A stretch of 11,330 nucleotides of DNA from Bacillota bacterium (lineage in GTDB: Bacteria > Bacillota > Clostridia > Acetivibrionales > DSM-1351): assembly GCA_023431385.1 (NCBI GenBank), contig JAEYWA010000248.1, positions 1 through 11,330 on the forward strand. Direction: 5' to 3'. The notes beneath the pieces were generated by a model. The model had not been told where the DNA came from and ran no database searches. It worked only from the letters and a program-made list of their open reading frames with translations. The position numbers were made by a program, and so were the translations under genes. This document shows positions 1 through 6,913 of the stretch, one piece after another (positions within the stretch are counted from its first letter, which is position 1; every line of letters starts with the position of its first letter).

Positions 1-260
1 GAAATTTCAGCTTCAACACCCATATTGTTCAGAATTGTGTATAAAAAATCTGATGCAATATCACCACGGCTTGTTTCTTCAACTTCCTTAACGGTTGCTC
101 TGATTTTGGCAACCTTTGATCCAATAATACCGAAAATGCCTTTGTTACCTTCATCCAAAATCTCTATCTCAACATCTTCATGATTGAGATTCAACTCTGA
201 CAATGCAGCTGAAATGGCCTCTTGAACGGTTTTACCTGTTTTTTCAATACTATAAGCCAT
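1..260 (-). CDS. jag: Jag/KhpB RNA-binding protein (partial, N-terminal 86 residues)
   Basis: The 5' part of a gene that runs off the left edge. The visible protein begins MAYSIEKTGKTVQEAISAAL and contains the motif GIFGIIGSK, typical of the Jag N-terminal domain. The KH and R3H RNA-binding domains expected downstream lie mostly outside the window. Jag (KhpB) is a cytoplasmic RNA-binding protein, usually encoded directly after yidC/spoIIIJ and linked in other Firmicutes to RNA regulation of cell-wall growth and division. Its ATG (260-258) shares one base with the yidC stop codon (TAATG), so translational coupling is likely. A strong AAGGAGGT site lies about 13 nt upstream, inside the end of yidC. 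Identification rests on the N-terminal motif plus the conserved neighbourhood. Confidence 0.93.
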   Translation of the reverse strand, partial: MAYSIEKTGKTVQEAISAALSELNLNHEDVEIEILDEGNKGIFGIIGSKVAKIRATVKEVEETSRGDIASDFLYTILNNMGVEAEI

Positions 261-1099
261 TATTTACTCACTACCTCCTTCTTCTTAAGGACATATTTAT
301 TAACATAGAGTTGCTGTCCAATCGCAAAAATGTTACCAGCTACCCAATATAATGCTAGACCTGCAGGGAATTGGAAGGAAAAAATTAATGTCATTATAGG
401 AGAAACATACATCAAGCTGTTTCCCATTGGGTTGGTTGCTTTGTCTGTTGTTTTTGGCATTGACAGTCGTGCCGTAATAAATGTAGTTGCTACCGCTATG
501 GCAACCAATACTAGCAGCCAGATTTTCATGGGGTCTGCTGTAAGTTGATCAAGGTGATAGGTAGGTATCGATCCAAGATTAAGACCCCCATGACTAGGGA
601 AAAACATGTTTAGATTTCCAACTTCACTGCCCTTACCGTTTTTCATAAAATAAGTAATAGTATCAATTTCTTTATATGCATGCTTTAATACATCTGCTTG
701 AGTTGCAAGCGCATCAACCTTATCTTGAGAAAACTTCAACATAAAATAAAGAGGTCTTGTAATTACCTGCCACAGAGCAAGCAATATCGGCATCTGTATC
801 AATAAAGGAAGACAGCCGCCGGCAGGGTTTATTTTATGTTCTTGGTAAAGCTTCATTGTTTCTTCATTAAGTTTCTGTTTATCATTGGCATACTTTCTTT
901 GTATTTCTTTAAGAAGAGGTTGAACCTTTTGCATTTCAGCACTTGATTTGTACTGTTTCAAAGTAAGAGGCATCATAGCCGCCCTTACAATTATAGTGAA
1001 AATAATAATAGCCAGTCCATAGTTTTCAAAAGCCACTGTATTGTATATCCAATAAAGAAACTGACCAAGCGGCTTAGCAATAAAATCTAAAAATCCCAT
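260..1099 (-). CDS. yidC: YidC/Oxa1/SpoIIIJ-family membrane protein insertase
   Basis: A 279-residue integral membrane insertase that helps fold and insert proteins into the cytoplasmic membrane, alone or with Sec. The N-terminus runs straight into a hydrophobic segment and lacks the large periplasmic domain of proteobacterial YidC, as expected for Gram-positive forms. Membrane segments are seen at about 26-46, 96-116, 192-210 and 228-262. Arg39, in the segment IIVRAAMMPL, matches the conserved arginine of the hydrophilic substrate groove. Residues 52-90 form the charged cytoplasmic hairpin, and GGCLPLLIQMP (94-104) is a family hallmark. I see no lipobox cysteine near the start. The C-terminal tail is short and basic. 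The start is supported by AGGAGA just upstream (minus strand). It follows yidD by 25 nt and overlaps jag by one base. Confidence 0.97.
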   Translation of the reverse strand: MGFLDFIAKPLGQFLYWIYNTVAFENYGLAIIIFTIIVRAAMMPLTLKQYKSSAEMQKVQPLLKEIQRKYANDKQKLNEETMKLYQEHKINPAGGCLPLLIQMPILLALWQVITRPLYFMLKFSQDKVDALATQADVLKHAYKEIDTITYFMKNGKGSEVGNLNMFFPSHGGLNLGSIPTYHLDQLTADPMKIWLLVLVAIAVATTFITARLSMPKTTDKATNPMGNSLMYVSPIMTLIFSFQFPAGLALYWVAGNIFAIGQQLYVNKYVLKKKEVVSK

Positions 1100-1124
1100 G
1101 TTTCTCTCCTATAGTCTATTCAAT

Positions 1125-1340
1125 CTATTTCACAGGGTCAAACCCTCCCGGGTGAAAGGGATGACACTTCAATATTCTTTTTACCGCCAAATAACTGCCT
1201 CTTATACACCCATATTTCATGACAGCATCAATGGCATATTGTGAACATGTAGGATAAAACCTGCATGTAGGCCTCATTTTAAGAGGTGATATAAACCTTT
1301 GATAAAACCTTATCACTAAAACTAAAGCTTTTTTGAACAA
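1125..1340 (-). CDS. yidD: YidD membrane protein insertion efficiency factor
   Basis: A 71-residue protein of the YidD family (DUF37), a small membrane-associated factor thought to help YidC-dependent insertion. It has an N-terminal amphipathic/hydrophobic stretch (about residues 4-19, with RFYQRFISP), then the signature CRFYPTCSQYA (26-36) with its paired cysteines, and the family ending HPFHPGGFDPV. The start codon is TTG (1340-1338). It is supported by an AGGAG site with 8 nt spacing, located inside rnpA, and there is no ATG option that keeps the conserved N-terminus. The gene overlaps the 3' end of rnpA by 19 nt, which suggests translational coupling in the rpmH-rnpA-yidD-yidC-jag operon. 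Confidence 0.96.
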   Translation of the reverse strand: MFKKALVLVIRFYQRFISPLKMRPTCRFYPTCSQYAIDAVMKYGCIRGSYLAVKRILKCHPFHPGGFDPVK

Positions 1341-1687
1341 TCGTATTTCTCCTGATCTAGAATCTGGAGCTTTTTTAGTAAATATTTAAATTCCTTTAAT
1401 AATGCTCCATAATTCGGAACTGTTTCGTCACTTCGTGCCGCAATTACAATATCAAACCCGTTTTTTATAAATTCCTCGTAATGTCTGTAACATTCACGGA
1501 TTAGTCTTTTCTTTCTGTTTCTTACAACAGCCTTTCCGGCTTTCTTGGAAACTGATAGTCCAATCCTGTTTGAGTGGGATTTATTTGGAAGGATATACAT
1601 TGTTATATTCCTTCCAACATAAAAGGATCCCTTATTAAAAACTCTGGAAAATTCATAATTCTTTTTTAAAGTAACAATTTTTCTCAT
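1322..1687 (-). CDS. rnpA: Ribonuclease P protein component
   Basis: A 121-residue protein subunit of RNase P, which binds the catalytic RNA and pre-tRNA 5' leaders during tRNA 5' maturation. The N-terminus MRKIVTLKKNYEFSRVF and the basic RNA-binding signature around AVVRNRKKRLIRECYR (about residues 53-68, containing the RNR motif) are diagnostic. The length is normal for the family. The ATG (1687-1685) is preceded by an AAGGTAG-type ribosome binding site. The C-terminal residues are lysine-rich and overlap the start of yidD by 19 nt. It lies 106 nt after rpmH, and that gap contains a terminator-like hairpin. Read-through from the rpmH promoter is therefore its likely expression route; I see no strong separate promoter in the gap. 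Confidence 0.97.
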   Translation of the reverse strand: MRKIVTLKKNYEFSRVFNKGSFYVGRNITMYILPNKSHSNRIGLSVSKKAGKAVVRNRKKRLIRECYRHYEEFIKNGFDIVIAARSDETVPNYGALLKEFKYLLKKLQILDQEKYDCSKKL

Positions 1688-1763
1688 ACCATACTACCTT
1701 AAAATTTATTTATGCCCAACAGAAAATAGCAGGTCTGAGGTCAAAGCATCATCCGAACGCATT

Positions 1764-1795
1764 TTTAAAGAAAAAGACCACAATTATGCGGTCTT
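1764..1795 (-). terminator. Intrinsic terminator/attenuator between rpmH and rnpA
   Basis: On the minus strand, AAGACCGC (1795-1788) pairs with GTGGTCTT (1781-1774) across a 6-nt loop, giving 8 pairs including one G-U wobble. It is followed by TTTCTTT. The 5' arm overlaps the TAA stop codon of rpmH (1796-1794). The stem is short and the U-tract is interrupted by a C, so termination is probably partial. That would let a highly expressed ribosomal protein gene be uncoupled from lower expression of rnpA-yidD-yidC-jag. Structure is seen; function is inferred. Confidence 0.6.
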
Positions 1796-1928
1796 ATGCT
1801 GAAAGAACCTTTCTTCCTTTTGCTCTGCGTCTTCTTAGTACTTTTCTTCCATTGGATGTGCTCATTCTTTTTCTGAAGCCGTGTTCCTTCTTAGCATGTC
1901 TTTTTTTAGGTTGATATGTTCTTAACAT
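1794..1928 (-). CDS. rpmH: 50S ribosomal protein L34
   Basis: A 44-codon gene for ribosomal protein L34, a very basic protein of the large ribosomal subunit. The translation begins MLRTYQPKKRHAKKEHGF, continues RKRMSTSNGRKVLRRRRAKG and ends RKVLSA, a full-length match to the family pattern with no missing segment. The ATG (1928-1926) is preceded by a G-rich ribosome binding site (GGGGGTG). It is the first gene of the leftward operon and lies about 60 nt downstream of a promoter with consensus hexamers. rpmH next to rnpA and divergent from dnaA is one of the most conserved arrangements at bacterial origins. Confidence 0.98.
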   Translation of the reverse strand: MLRTYQPKKRHAKKEHGFRKRMSTSNGRKVLRRRRAKGRKVLSA

Positions 1929-1996
1929 TGGTACACCCCCGATCTGATTTCCTTTATATAAACTTAAAAGTGTTTTCTTTTAAAGACACCAGACCT

Positions 1997-2026
1997 ATTA
2001 TATATTAATACTTTTCAAACTGTCAA
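1997..2026 (-). promoter_or_regulatory. Housekeeping sigma promoter of the rpmH operon
   Basis: On the minus strand a perfect -35 TTGACA (2026-2021) is separated by 18 bp from a perfect -10 TATAAT (2002-1997). Transcription would start near 1990, leaving a leader of about 60 nt before rpmH. Both hexamers match the sigma-A/sigma-70 consensus exactly, as befits a ribosomal protein operon. The leader contains an imperfect A/T inverted repeat (around 1963-1985) of unknown relevance. Confidence 0.85.
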
Positions 2027-2151
2027 GGCTATTAATATTCGTACATTTTTGTATATTTTTAATTTTTTAAACGGATAAAATCAATATATGGTGAATTAGA
2101 TTTTTCTAATTTCAATATCTAGTTATTAATATTGTTAATTACAATATAGCC

Positions 2152-2287
2152 TGTGGATATATTTTTCTAAAAAATATTTTTTTGTGGATATCTGTACTTT
2201 TTCGTATTGAATTTTCCACAAAACTCTGATATATTTATTAATACTTGTTGATAACCTGTGTTTTTAAGCCTAAAGGTTGTTAATAAC
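2152..2287. other. DnaA-box cluster upstream of dnaA
   Basis: Five 9-mers differ by one base from TTATNCACA: 2152-2160 (minus), 2183-2191 (minus), 2212-2220 (plus, TTTTCCACA), 2246-2254 (minus, TTATCAACA) and 2279-2287 (minus, TTATTAACA). A weaker match is TTATCCAGT at 2302-2310. Start-to-start distances are 31, 29, 34 and 33 bp. The cluster could serve DnaA assembly, dnaA autoregulation, or both. None of the five is a perfect box, so individual affinities are uncertain; the clustering and position carry the argument. Confidence 0.7.
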
Positions 2288-2428
2288 TTTTATTTTTAAA
2301 TTTATCCAGTTTACAAAAGATTAATTATCTCAAAGCATTACTTAAGATAAGAAACGATAATATCTACAGGGGTCCGTGTAATATACATGCGCAATTGGTA
2401 AATTTAAAATATCCAATTCAGAACTCCT

Positions 2429-2447
2429 ATATACATAAATTGTATAT
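2429..2447. repeat. Short perfect inverted repeat upstream of dnaA
   Basis: ATATACA (2429-2435) and TGTATAT (2441-2447) form a perfect 7-bp inverted repeat with a 5-nt spacer, about 145 bp before the dnaA start. It has the shape of an operator for a dimeric regulator, but in DNA this AT-rich such repeats also arise by chance. No regulator can be named. Confidence 0.35.
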
Positions 2448-2470
2448 GTTTTATTATGGTTTTTATTTTT

Positions 2471-2500
2471 TTGTTTTTTTGTTTTTATTTTAGATATAGC
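2471..2500 (+). promoter_or_regulatory. Weak candidate promoter for dnaA
   Basis: TTGTTT (2471-2476) and TATAGC (2495-2500) are separated by 18 bp, about 90 bp upstream of the dnaA start. Both hexamers deviate from consensus and the site lies in a T-rich tract where -35-like sequences are easy to find, so this is only the best candidate I see on the plus strand. Confidence 0.25.
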
Positions 2501-2593
2501 ATGTCAGCATCCAGAAGCTCTATTGTAGTACCGGCATGATAATAAACGCTTGATAATTTACTTATTATGATTAACCAAGGTGGGCGAAATAAC

Positions 2594-3916
2594 ATGAACG
2601 TACAACTAAATGATATATGGAATCGAACATTGGAATTGTTAAAAGGGGAAATGACAGAAATTAGTTTTAATACTTGGATTCTTACTATTGAACCTATGTC
2701 TATTGATTCCAATACAATTACTTTAGGAGTTCCTGCTGATTTTCAAAAAGGAATACTTGAATCAAGATATTCTTACTTAATCAAGAATGCATTAAGACAA
2801 TTAACCCACAAGGATTATAATATCTATTTTTCAACTCCTTCACAAACACCCGCTAAACCTGCGGTACAAGAATATAATGAAGATTCTTCGGGCTCGTTCT
2901 TAAATCCTAAATATACATTTGACACATTTGTAATAGGAAATGGAAACAGGTTCGCTCATGCCGCGTCTTTAGCAGTTTCCGAAGCTCCTGCAAAAGCCTA
3001 TAATCCTTTGTTTTTATATGGGGGCGTTGGACTTGGTAAAACACATCTTATGCACGCCATAGGTCATTTTGTTTTAAGTCAGAATCCTTCACTTAAAGTA
3101 TTATATGTCTCCTCTGAGAAATTTACTAATGAATTGATTAATGCAATTAGAGACGATAAAAATGAAGAATTCAGGTACAAGTATAGAAATATTGATTTAC
3201 TTCTAATTGACGATATACAGTTTATCGGTGGTAAAGAAAGAACTCAAGAAGAGTTTTTCCACACTTTTAATGCTTTGTACGAAGCAAATAAACAGATCAT
3301 TATTTCAAGTGATAAGCCTCCTAAAGATATAACTACTCTTGAAGAACGTCTCAGATCAAGATTTGAATGGGGTCTTATCGCAGATATTGCTCCGCCCGAC
3401 CTTGAAACAAGAATTGCTATTCTTCGAAAAAAGGCTCAATTGGAGAACCTTGATGTCCCTGATGATGTTATGGTTTTCATTGCGGACAAGGTTGCATCTA
3501 ATATTCGAGAGCTGGAAGGTGCAATGAACAGGGTAATTGCGTATTCAACCCTGACTGAAAATAAAATCAACGTGGATATGGCTATTGAAGCCTTAAAGGA
3601 TATGTTTAACAACAGCAAAGCAGTTGTTATAAATTCAAAGACTATTCAGGAAGCTGTTTCACGTTACTTCCATCTTAAAACAGATGAACTTAAATCCAAG
3701 AGAAGATCCAGAGATGTATCTTTTCCACGCCAGATTGCCATGTACCTTTGCAGGGAAATGACTGACATGTCTTTACCTAAGGTCGGTGACGAGTTTGGTG
3801 GCCGTGATCATACAACAGTAATCCATGCCTGTGAAAAAATAAATCAGGACATGGCTAATAGTGCTGAACTAAGAAGAACAATAGAGGACATAAAAAAGAA
3901 TATAGTTGGGAATTAA
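2594..3916 (+). CDS. dnaA: Chromosomal replication initiator protein DnaA
   Basis: A 440-residue AAA+ initiator that binds DnaA boxes, melts the origin and loads the replicative helicase; it also acts as a transcription factor. Domain I (about 1-80) carries W28 in FNTWIL. A short variable linker (about 81-105) follows. The AAA+ core holds Walker A GGVGLGKT (143-150), Walker B LLLIDD (202-207), sensor I around IIISSDKPP (235-243) and the arginine-finger region LEERLRSRFEWG (249-260). Domain IV (about 340-440) ends with the DnaA-box-reading signature GGRDHTTVIHACEKI (402-416). I chose ATG 2594 because AAGGTGGG lies at the right distance and the protein starts MNVQLNDIW as in the family; the in-frame ATG at 2567 has no ribosome binding site. 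DnaA boxes on both sides make autoregulation likely. Confidence 0.98.
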   Translation: MNVQLNDIWNRTLELLKGEMTEISFNTWILTIEPMSIDSNTITLGVPADFQKGILESRYSYLIKNALRQLTHKDYNIYFSTPSQTPAKPAVQEYNEDSSGSFLNPKYTFDTFVIGNGNRFAHAASLAVSEAPAKAYNPLFLYGGVGLGKTHLMHAIGHFVLSQNPSLKVLYVSSEKFTNELINAIRDDKNEEFRYKYRNIDLLLIDDIQFIGGKERTQEEFFHTFNALYEANKQIIISSDKPPKDITTLEERLRSRFEWGLIADIAPPDLETRIAILRKKAQLENLDVPDDVMVFIADKVASNIRELEGAMNRVIAYSTLTENKINVDMAIEALKDMFNNSKAVVINSKTIQEAVSRYFHLKTDELKSKRRSRDVSFPRQIAMYLCREMTDMSLPKVGDEFGGRDHTTVIHACEKINQDMANSAELRRTIEDIKKNIVGN

Positions 3917-3934
3917 TTTTTAAAAATCCAATTT

Positions 3935-4090
3935 TTATTCACAGTTTTTGTTGATTTGGTGATTAAACTTTGTGTATAACTTAGAGTTTTGGATAACTTA
4001 ATAATTTTGTTAATAAAACAGTACATATTTTCAACAAATTATTAACAGTTTCAAACTCTACGTATTACTAATATACAGAAGTTATTCACA
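3935..4090. other. Downstream oriC DnaA-box cluster (dnaA-dnaN intergenic)
   Basis: The 245-bp gap between dnaA and dnaN holds three perfect TTATNCACA boxes: 3935-3943 (plus), 3971-3979 (minus) and 4082-4090 (plus). Three one-mismatch boxes are at 3988-3996 (minus), 4008-4016 (minus) and 4039-4047 (plus). Six boxes in about 155 bp, next to an AT-rich stretch and between dnaA and dnaN, is the arrangement of the origin core in Bacillus-type chromosomes. The last box points into the triplet repeat described separately. Confidence 0.88.
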
Positions 4091-4103
4091 GTTCTAACAG
4101 CAC

Positions 4104-4150
4104 TTACTACTATTATTACTTTTTTAATCTTTTAATTATATTTAAAATAT
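4104..4150. other. DnaA-trio-like triplets and putative DNA unwinding element
   Basis: Thirteen base pairs after the perfect DnaA box at 4082-4090, the plus strand reads TTA CTA CTA TTA TTA (4104-4118). The complementary strand is therefore 3'-AAT GAT GAT AAT AAT-5', fitting the DnaA-trio pattern described in Bacillus, where DnaA extends from a box onto one DNA strand. The spacer (4091-4103) is locally richer in G and C, resembling the GC cluster between box and trios. From 4119 to about 4150 the DNA is almost pure A/T, the likely melting site, ending just before the dnaN ribosome binding site. Sequence fit is seen; the role is inferred by analogy. Confidence 0.7.
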
Positions 4151-4161
4151 CGGAGGTACCC

Positions 4162-5262
4162 ATGAAAATTATTTGCTCAAAGGAAAATTTACTTAACGGT
4201 ATAAATATAGTGCAAAAAGCTGTATCAACAAAAACAACTTTACCTATACTGGAGGGAATACTTCTTAATGCAGAGGATAAATTCAAGCTTACAGGAAACG
4301 ATCTTGAAATTGGAATAGAGTGTTTTGTTGAAGCAGATATCAGAGAATCTGGTTCAATCGTTATCAACTCGAAGATATTCGGTGACATTGTAAGAAGATT
4401 ACCAGACTCGGAAGTACTAATAGAAGTTAAAGAGAATAATCTGGTTGTTTTAGAATGTGAAAATTCACATTTTGAAATAAAAGGTATAAATCCAAACGGT
4501 TATCCTGCTTTACCTAAGGTTGACAAAGAAAATGTTTTAGCTTTGACACAGGGCAAATTAAAGGATATGATTAGACAGACTGTATTTGCTGTTGGATCTG
4601 ATGATAATAGGCCTGTTTTAACCGGCTCACTTATAGAAGTTAAAGACAATGAGCTTGTTGTAGTGTCTATTGATGGGTTCAGACTTGCCTTACGAAGAAA
4701 AGTCCTTGATACCGGAATTGGTGATTTTAGTGTAATTGTACCTGGAAAAACCTTGAATGAAATTTCAAAAATTCTTCAGGCAGGTGATGAGGAAGTTTAT
4801 ATTTACAACTCAAACAATCAGATTGTATTTGATGCACAATCCTGGAGAATAGTTTCAAGATTAATCGAGGGTAAATTTTTAAATTATAACAGTTTGTTAA
4901 ATAAGGAATTTGAGACTAAAGTAATCATTAATATAAAAGAATTTCAATCAAGCCTTGAAAGAGCATCACTTATTTCAATGAATGATAAAAACAGCCCTGT
5001 AAAGCTTTCTATTGGAAATGATAAAATAGTTATAACCTCCAATGCTGAGCTTGGTGCAGTTCGTGAAGAAATAAAAGTTGATATCGAAGGAAATAATCTT
5101 GAAATAGGATATAATCCTGTTTATTTAATTGATGCTTTAAAAGCAATTGATGAAGACAGGGCAACTATTTATTTTATAACGACTAATGCTCCATGTACGT
5201 TAAGACCAGTTGTTGAAAATAACAACGAATTTGCTTATCTGGTTCAGGCTGTTAGAATATAG
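4162..5262 (+). CDS. dnaN: DNA polymerase III beta subunit (sliding clamp)
   Basis: A 366-residue ring-forming clamp that tethers the replicative polymerase and other DNA enzymes to the template. The length fits the three tandem clamp domains of about 120 residues each. Recognisable segments include the start MKIICSKENLLNGINIVQKA, TTLPILEGILL, the domain-2 region FAVGSDDNRPVLTGSLIEV with VSIDGFRLALRR, and a C-terminus ending in EFAYLVQAVRI, near the peptide-binding pocket. The ATG is preceded by CGGAGG at good spacing. It follows dnaA across the origin core and could be transcribed from there or by read-through from dnaA. Nothing suggests truncation. Confidence 0.98.
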   Translation: MKIICSKENLLNGINIVQKAVSTKTTLPILEGILLNAEDKFKLTGNDLEIGIECFVEADIRESGSIVINSKIFGDIVRRLPDSEVLIEVKENNLVVLECENSHFEIKGINPNGYPALPKVDKENVLALTQGKLKDMIRQTVFAVGSDDNRPVLTGSLIEVKDNELVVVSIDGFRLALRRKVLDTGIGDFSVIVPGKTLNEISKILQAGDEEVYIYNSNNQIVFDAQSWRIVSRLIEGKFLNYNSLLNKEFETKVIINIKEFQSSLERASLISMNDKNSPVKLSIGNDKIVITSNAELGAVREEIKVDIEGNNLEIGYNPVYLIDALKAIDEDRATIYFITTNAPCTLRPVVENNNEFAYLVQAVRI

Positions 5263-5367
5263 ATATTTTTATAACTGGTTTAAAAATAGCAAAACTTTAT
5301 TTTTGTAGAGTTTTTGTGCAATAAAAGTGGTATAAAGTGTGAAGCATTGTACCGATTCGGAGGATAA

Positions 5368-5580
5368 ATGGAAATCGTAGAGATAAACACCGAGTATATA
5401 AAACTTGACCAGTTCTTAAAGTGGGCTGGTGCAGTTGATAATGGAGCCATGGCTAAGGGCTTTATAGTGGACGGCTTTGTAAAGGTTAATGGAAATATAG
5501 AAATACAGCGCGGAAAAAAGCTGAGAAACGGTGATATTATAGAATTTGAAAATAAAAAGTATCAGGTTCTGCAAAAATAG
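5368..5580 (+). CDS. yaaA: S4-domain RNA-binding protein YaaA
   Basis: A 70-residue protein that is essentially a single S4-like RNA-binding domain. YIKLDQFLKWAGAVDNGAMA covers the helical part, and VKVNGNIEIQRGKKLRNGDII gives the typical S4 turn and strand. The conserved place between dnaN and recF matches Bacillus yaaA (also called rlbA). The family is thought to bind RNA, probably in ribosome assembly, but the target is not evident from sequence. A clear CGGAGG lies before the ATG. The 105-nt gap after dnaN holds only a weak A/T hairpin and no convincing promoter, so cotranscription with dnaN or recF is likely. Confidence 0.93.
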   Translation: MEIVEINTEYIKLDQFLKWAGAVDNGAMAKGFIVDGFVKVNGNIEIQRGKKLRNGDIIEFENKKYQVLQK

Positions 5581-5620
5581 TAAAGAGTATCGTTAACGTC
5601 AGCTTCACAGAGGTAGTAAA

Positions 5621-6730
5621 GTGATTGTTAAAAGCTTGAAATTAAAGAATTTTAGGAATCATAGTGATACCGGAATATTATTTTCTGATCGCTTCAATAT
5701 TATTTATGGTGATAATGGCCAGGGAAAAACAAACATCCTTGAAGCCATTTATTTATGCGCCTCCGGGCGTTCACACAGAACTTCAAAGGATGCTGAACTT
5801 GTTAAATTTGGCTATAATTCTTTTCAGGTTGAAACCTTCATTAAGAATTCCGGACTGGATAAGAATATAAGTATATCTTATTTAACAGATCACAAAAAAC
5901 AAATAAAAATCAACGAAATCCCCTTACTGAAAATTGGGGCTTTAATGGGAAATTTATATGCAGTTATGTTCTCTCCTGAGGATTTGTTAATTGTTAAACA
6001 GGGCCCACAGGAGAGAAGAAGATTTGTAGATATAACTCTTAGTCAGATAAAGCCATCGTATTTTTACGATCTTCAATTACTGACAAAGATTCTAAAGCAA
6101 CGAAATACGCTTTTAAAATCTGTAAATTCAAATTCAGCATTATTAGACACTATGGAAATCTGGAATACTAAATTAGCTGAGGTTGCAGCCTCAATAATTA
6201 TTTCCCGTGGTAATTTCGCCAGGTCCTTGTCTATGCTAGCTCAAAATCAACATAAATATCTTACTGTAGAAAAAGAAATAATATCTTTTAATTATGATTG
6301 TAGTTTTCAGGTAAGTGAAGATATTAATAAAAGTGGAATAATAGAGAAGTATATTCTAGCCTTGGAAAAGAGTCTTACGCGAGATATTGCCCTTGGGTAT
6401 ACTACGGTAGGTCCACATAGAGATGATTTTGATATTTTAATCAATCAAAAAAGCCTCAAAACTTATGGATCTCAGGGTCAACAGAGATCTGCTGTATTAT
6501 CTTTAAAAGTAGCAGAGATTGAACTGATTAACAAGGAGACTGGAGAATATCCTGTATTATTATTGGATGATGTAATGTCTGAACTTGATGATAATCGGCA
6601 AAAATATTTAATGGACAGTATTACTAAGGTTCAGACTTTTATAACCTGTACTAGTGATAGTAATTTTAGAAGTACGCTTAGTGAAAATTGCAATTATTAT
6701 AAGGTTATTGAAGGAAGTGTGGTCACTTGA
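5621..6730 (+). CDS. recF: DNA replication and repair protein RecF
   Basis: A 369-residue SMC/ABC-like ATPase that acts with RecO and RecR to help load RecA at single-strand gaps and stalled forks. The N-terminal DNA-contact motif LKLKNFRNH (6-14) is followed by Walker A GDNGQGKT (30-37). The ABC signature SQGQQR is at 284-289, Walker B LLLDD at about 313-317 and the D-loop SELDDNR at 320-326. It lacks the long coiled coil of SMC proteins, as expected. The start is GTG (5621-5623) with AGAGGT upstream; it gives the canonical beginning MIVKSLKLKNFRNH. It lies 40 nt after yaaA and is probably in the same transcript. The 183-nt gap to remB suggests the transcript unit may end here. Confidence 0.97.
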   Translation: MIVKSLKLKNFRNHSDTGILFSDRFNIIYGDNGQGKTNILEAIYLCASGRSHRTSKDAELVKFGYNSFQVETFIKNSGLDKNISISYLTDHKKQIKINEIPLLKIGALMGNLYAVMFSPEDLLIVKQGPQERRRFVDITLSQIKPSYFYDLQLLTKILKQRNTLLKSVNSNSALLDTMEIWNTKLAEVAASIIISRGNFARSLSMLAQNQHKYLTVEKEIISFNYDCSFQVSEDINKSGIIEKYILALEKSLTRDIALGYTTVGPHRDDFDILINQKSLKTYGSQGQQRSAVLSLKVAEIELINKETGEYPVLLLDDVMSELDDNRQKYLMDSITKVQTFITCTSDSNFRSTLSENCNYYKVIEGSVVT

Positions 6731-6853
6731 TTTTAAATTTGGGATTTTAATAATAGCTTTCTTTAACTAGAAATTTTATAAAGCTGTCACTCAAAATACA
6801 ATGTTATAAAAAGTATAAAAATTTTTACTACTAATTCATTATCAAATGTTAGT

Positions 6854-6882
6854 TTGCAATAAATTTGTTATTAAGGTAAAAT
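6854..6882 (+). promoter_or_regulatory. Candidate promoter for remB-gyrB
   Basis: TTGCAA (6854-6859) and TAAAAT (6877-6882) are separated by exactly 17 bp, about 30 bp before the remB start. The -35 has two mismatches and the -10 one. It sits in the 183-bp recF-remB gap, the longest in the dnaN-gyrB run, a sensible place for a promoter giving gyrB expression independent of recF. Confidence 0.5.
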
Positions 6883-6913
6883 TAAAGGTAAGCGTTCATG
6901 GGAGGACATGGAA

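Larger units (their letters stand above)
2041..2593. other. Upstream half of oriC and dnaA leader (rpmH-dnaA intergenic)
   Basis: The rpmH-dnaA gap is about 665 bp without a gene and is strongly AT-rich. After the rpmH promoter it holds a cluster of DnaA-box-like sites (2152-2287), a small inverted repeat (2429-2447), a T-rich tract (about 2459-2492) and a possible weak dnaA promoter. AATTGG at 2393-2398 is mirrored by CCAATT at 2413-2418. This corresponds in position to the upstream origin subregion of Bacillus-type bipartite origins. No open reading frame with a plausible ribosome binding site is seen before dnaA. Confidence 0.75.

Noticed and set aside
330..548. A 72-codon plus-strand frame inside yidC
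   Set aside because: Antisense to a conserved membrane protein; its hydrophobic look mirrors the yidC sequence and no ribosome binding site is evident.
2567..2593. Upstream in-frame ATG that would add nine residues to DnaA
   Set aside because: No ribosome binding site precedes 2567, whereas AAGGTGGG is well spaced for 2594, and family members begin at MNVQLNDIW-like sequence.
5290..5316. A/T-rich hairpin between dnaN and yaaA (CAAAACTTTA pairing with TAGAGTTTTTG)
   Set aside because: Only one or two G-C pairs, a wobble and a bulge, and no proper U-tract after it; too weak to call a terminator.
6908..6913. In-frame ATG two codons upstream of the chosen remB start
   Set aside because: GGAGG ends only 2 nt before it, too close for initiation; the next ATG is 8 nt away and gives the family N-terminus.
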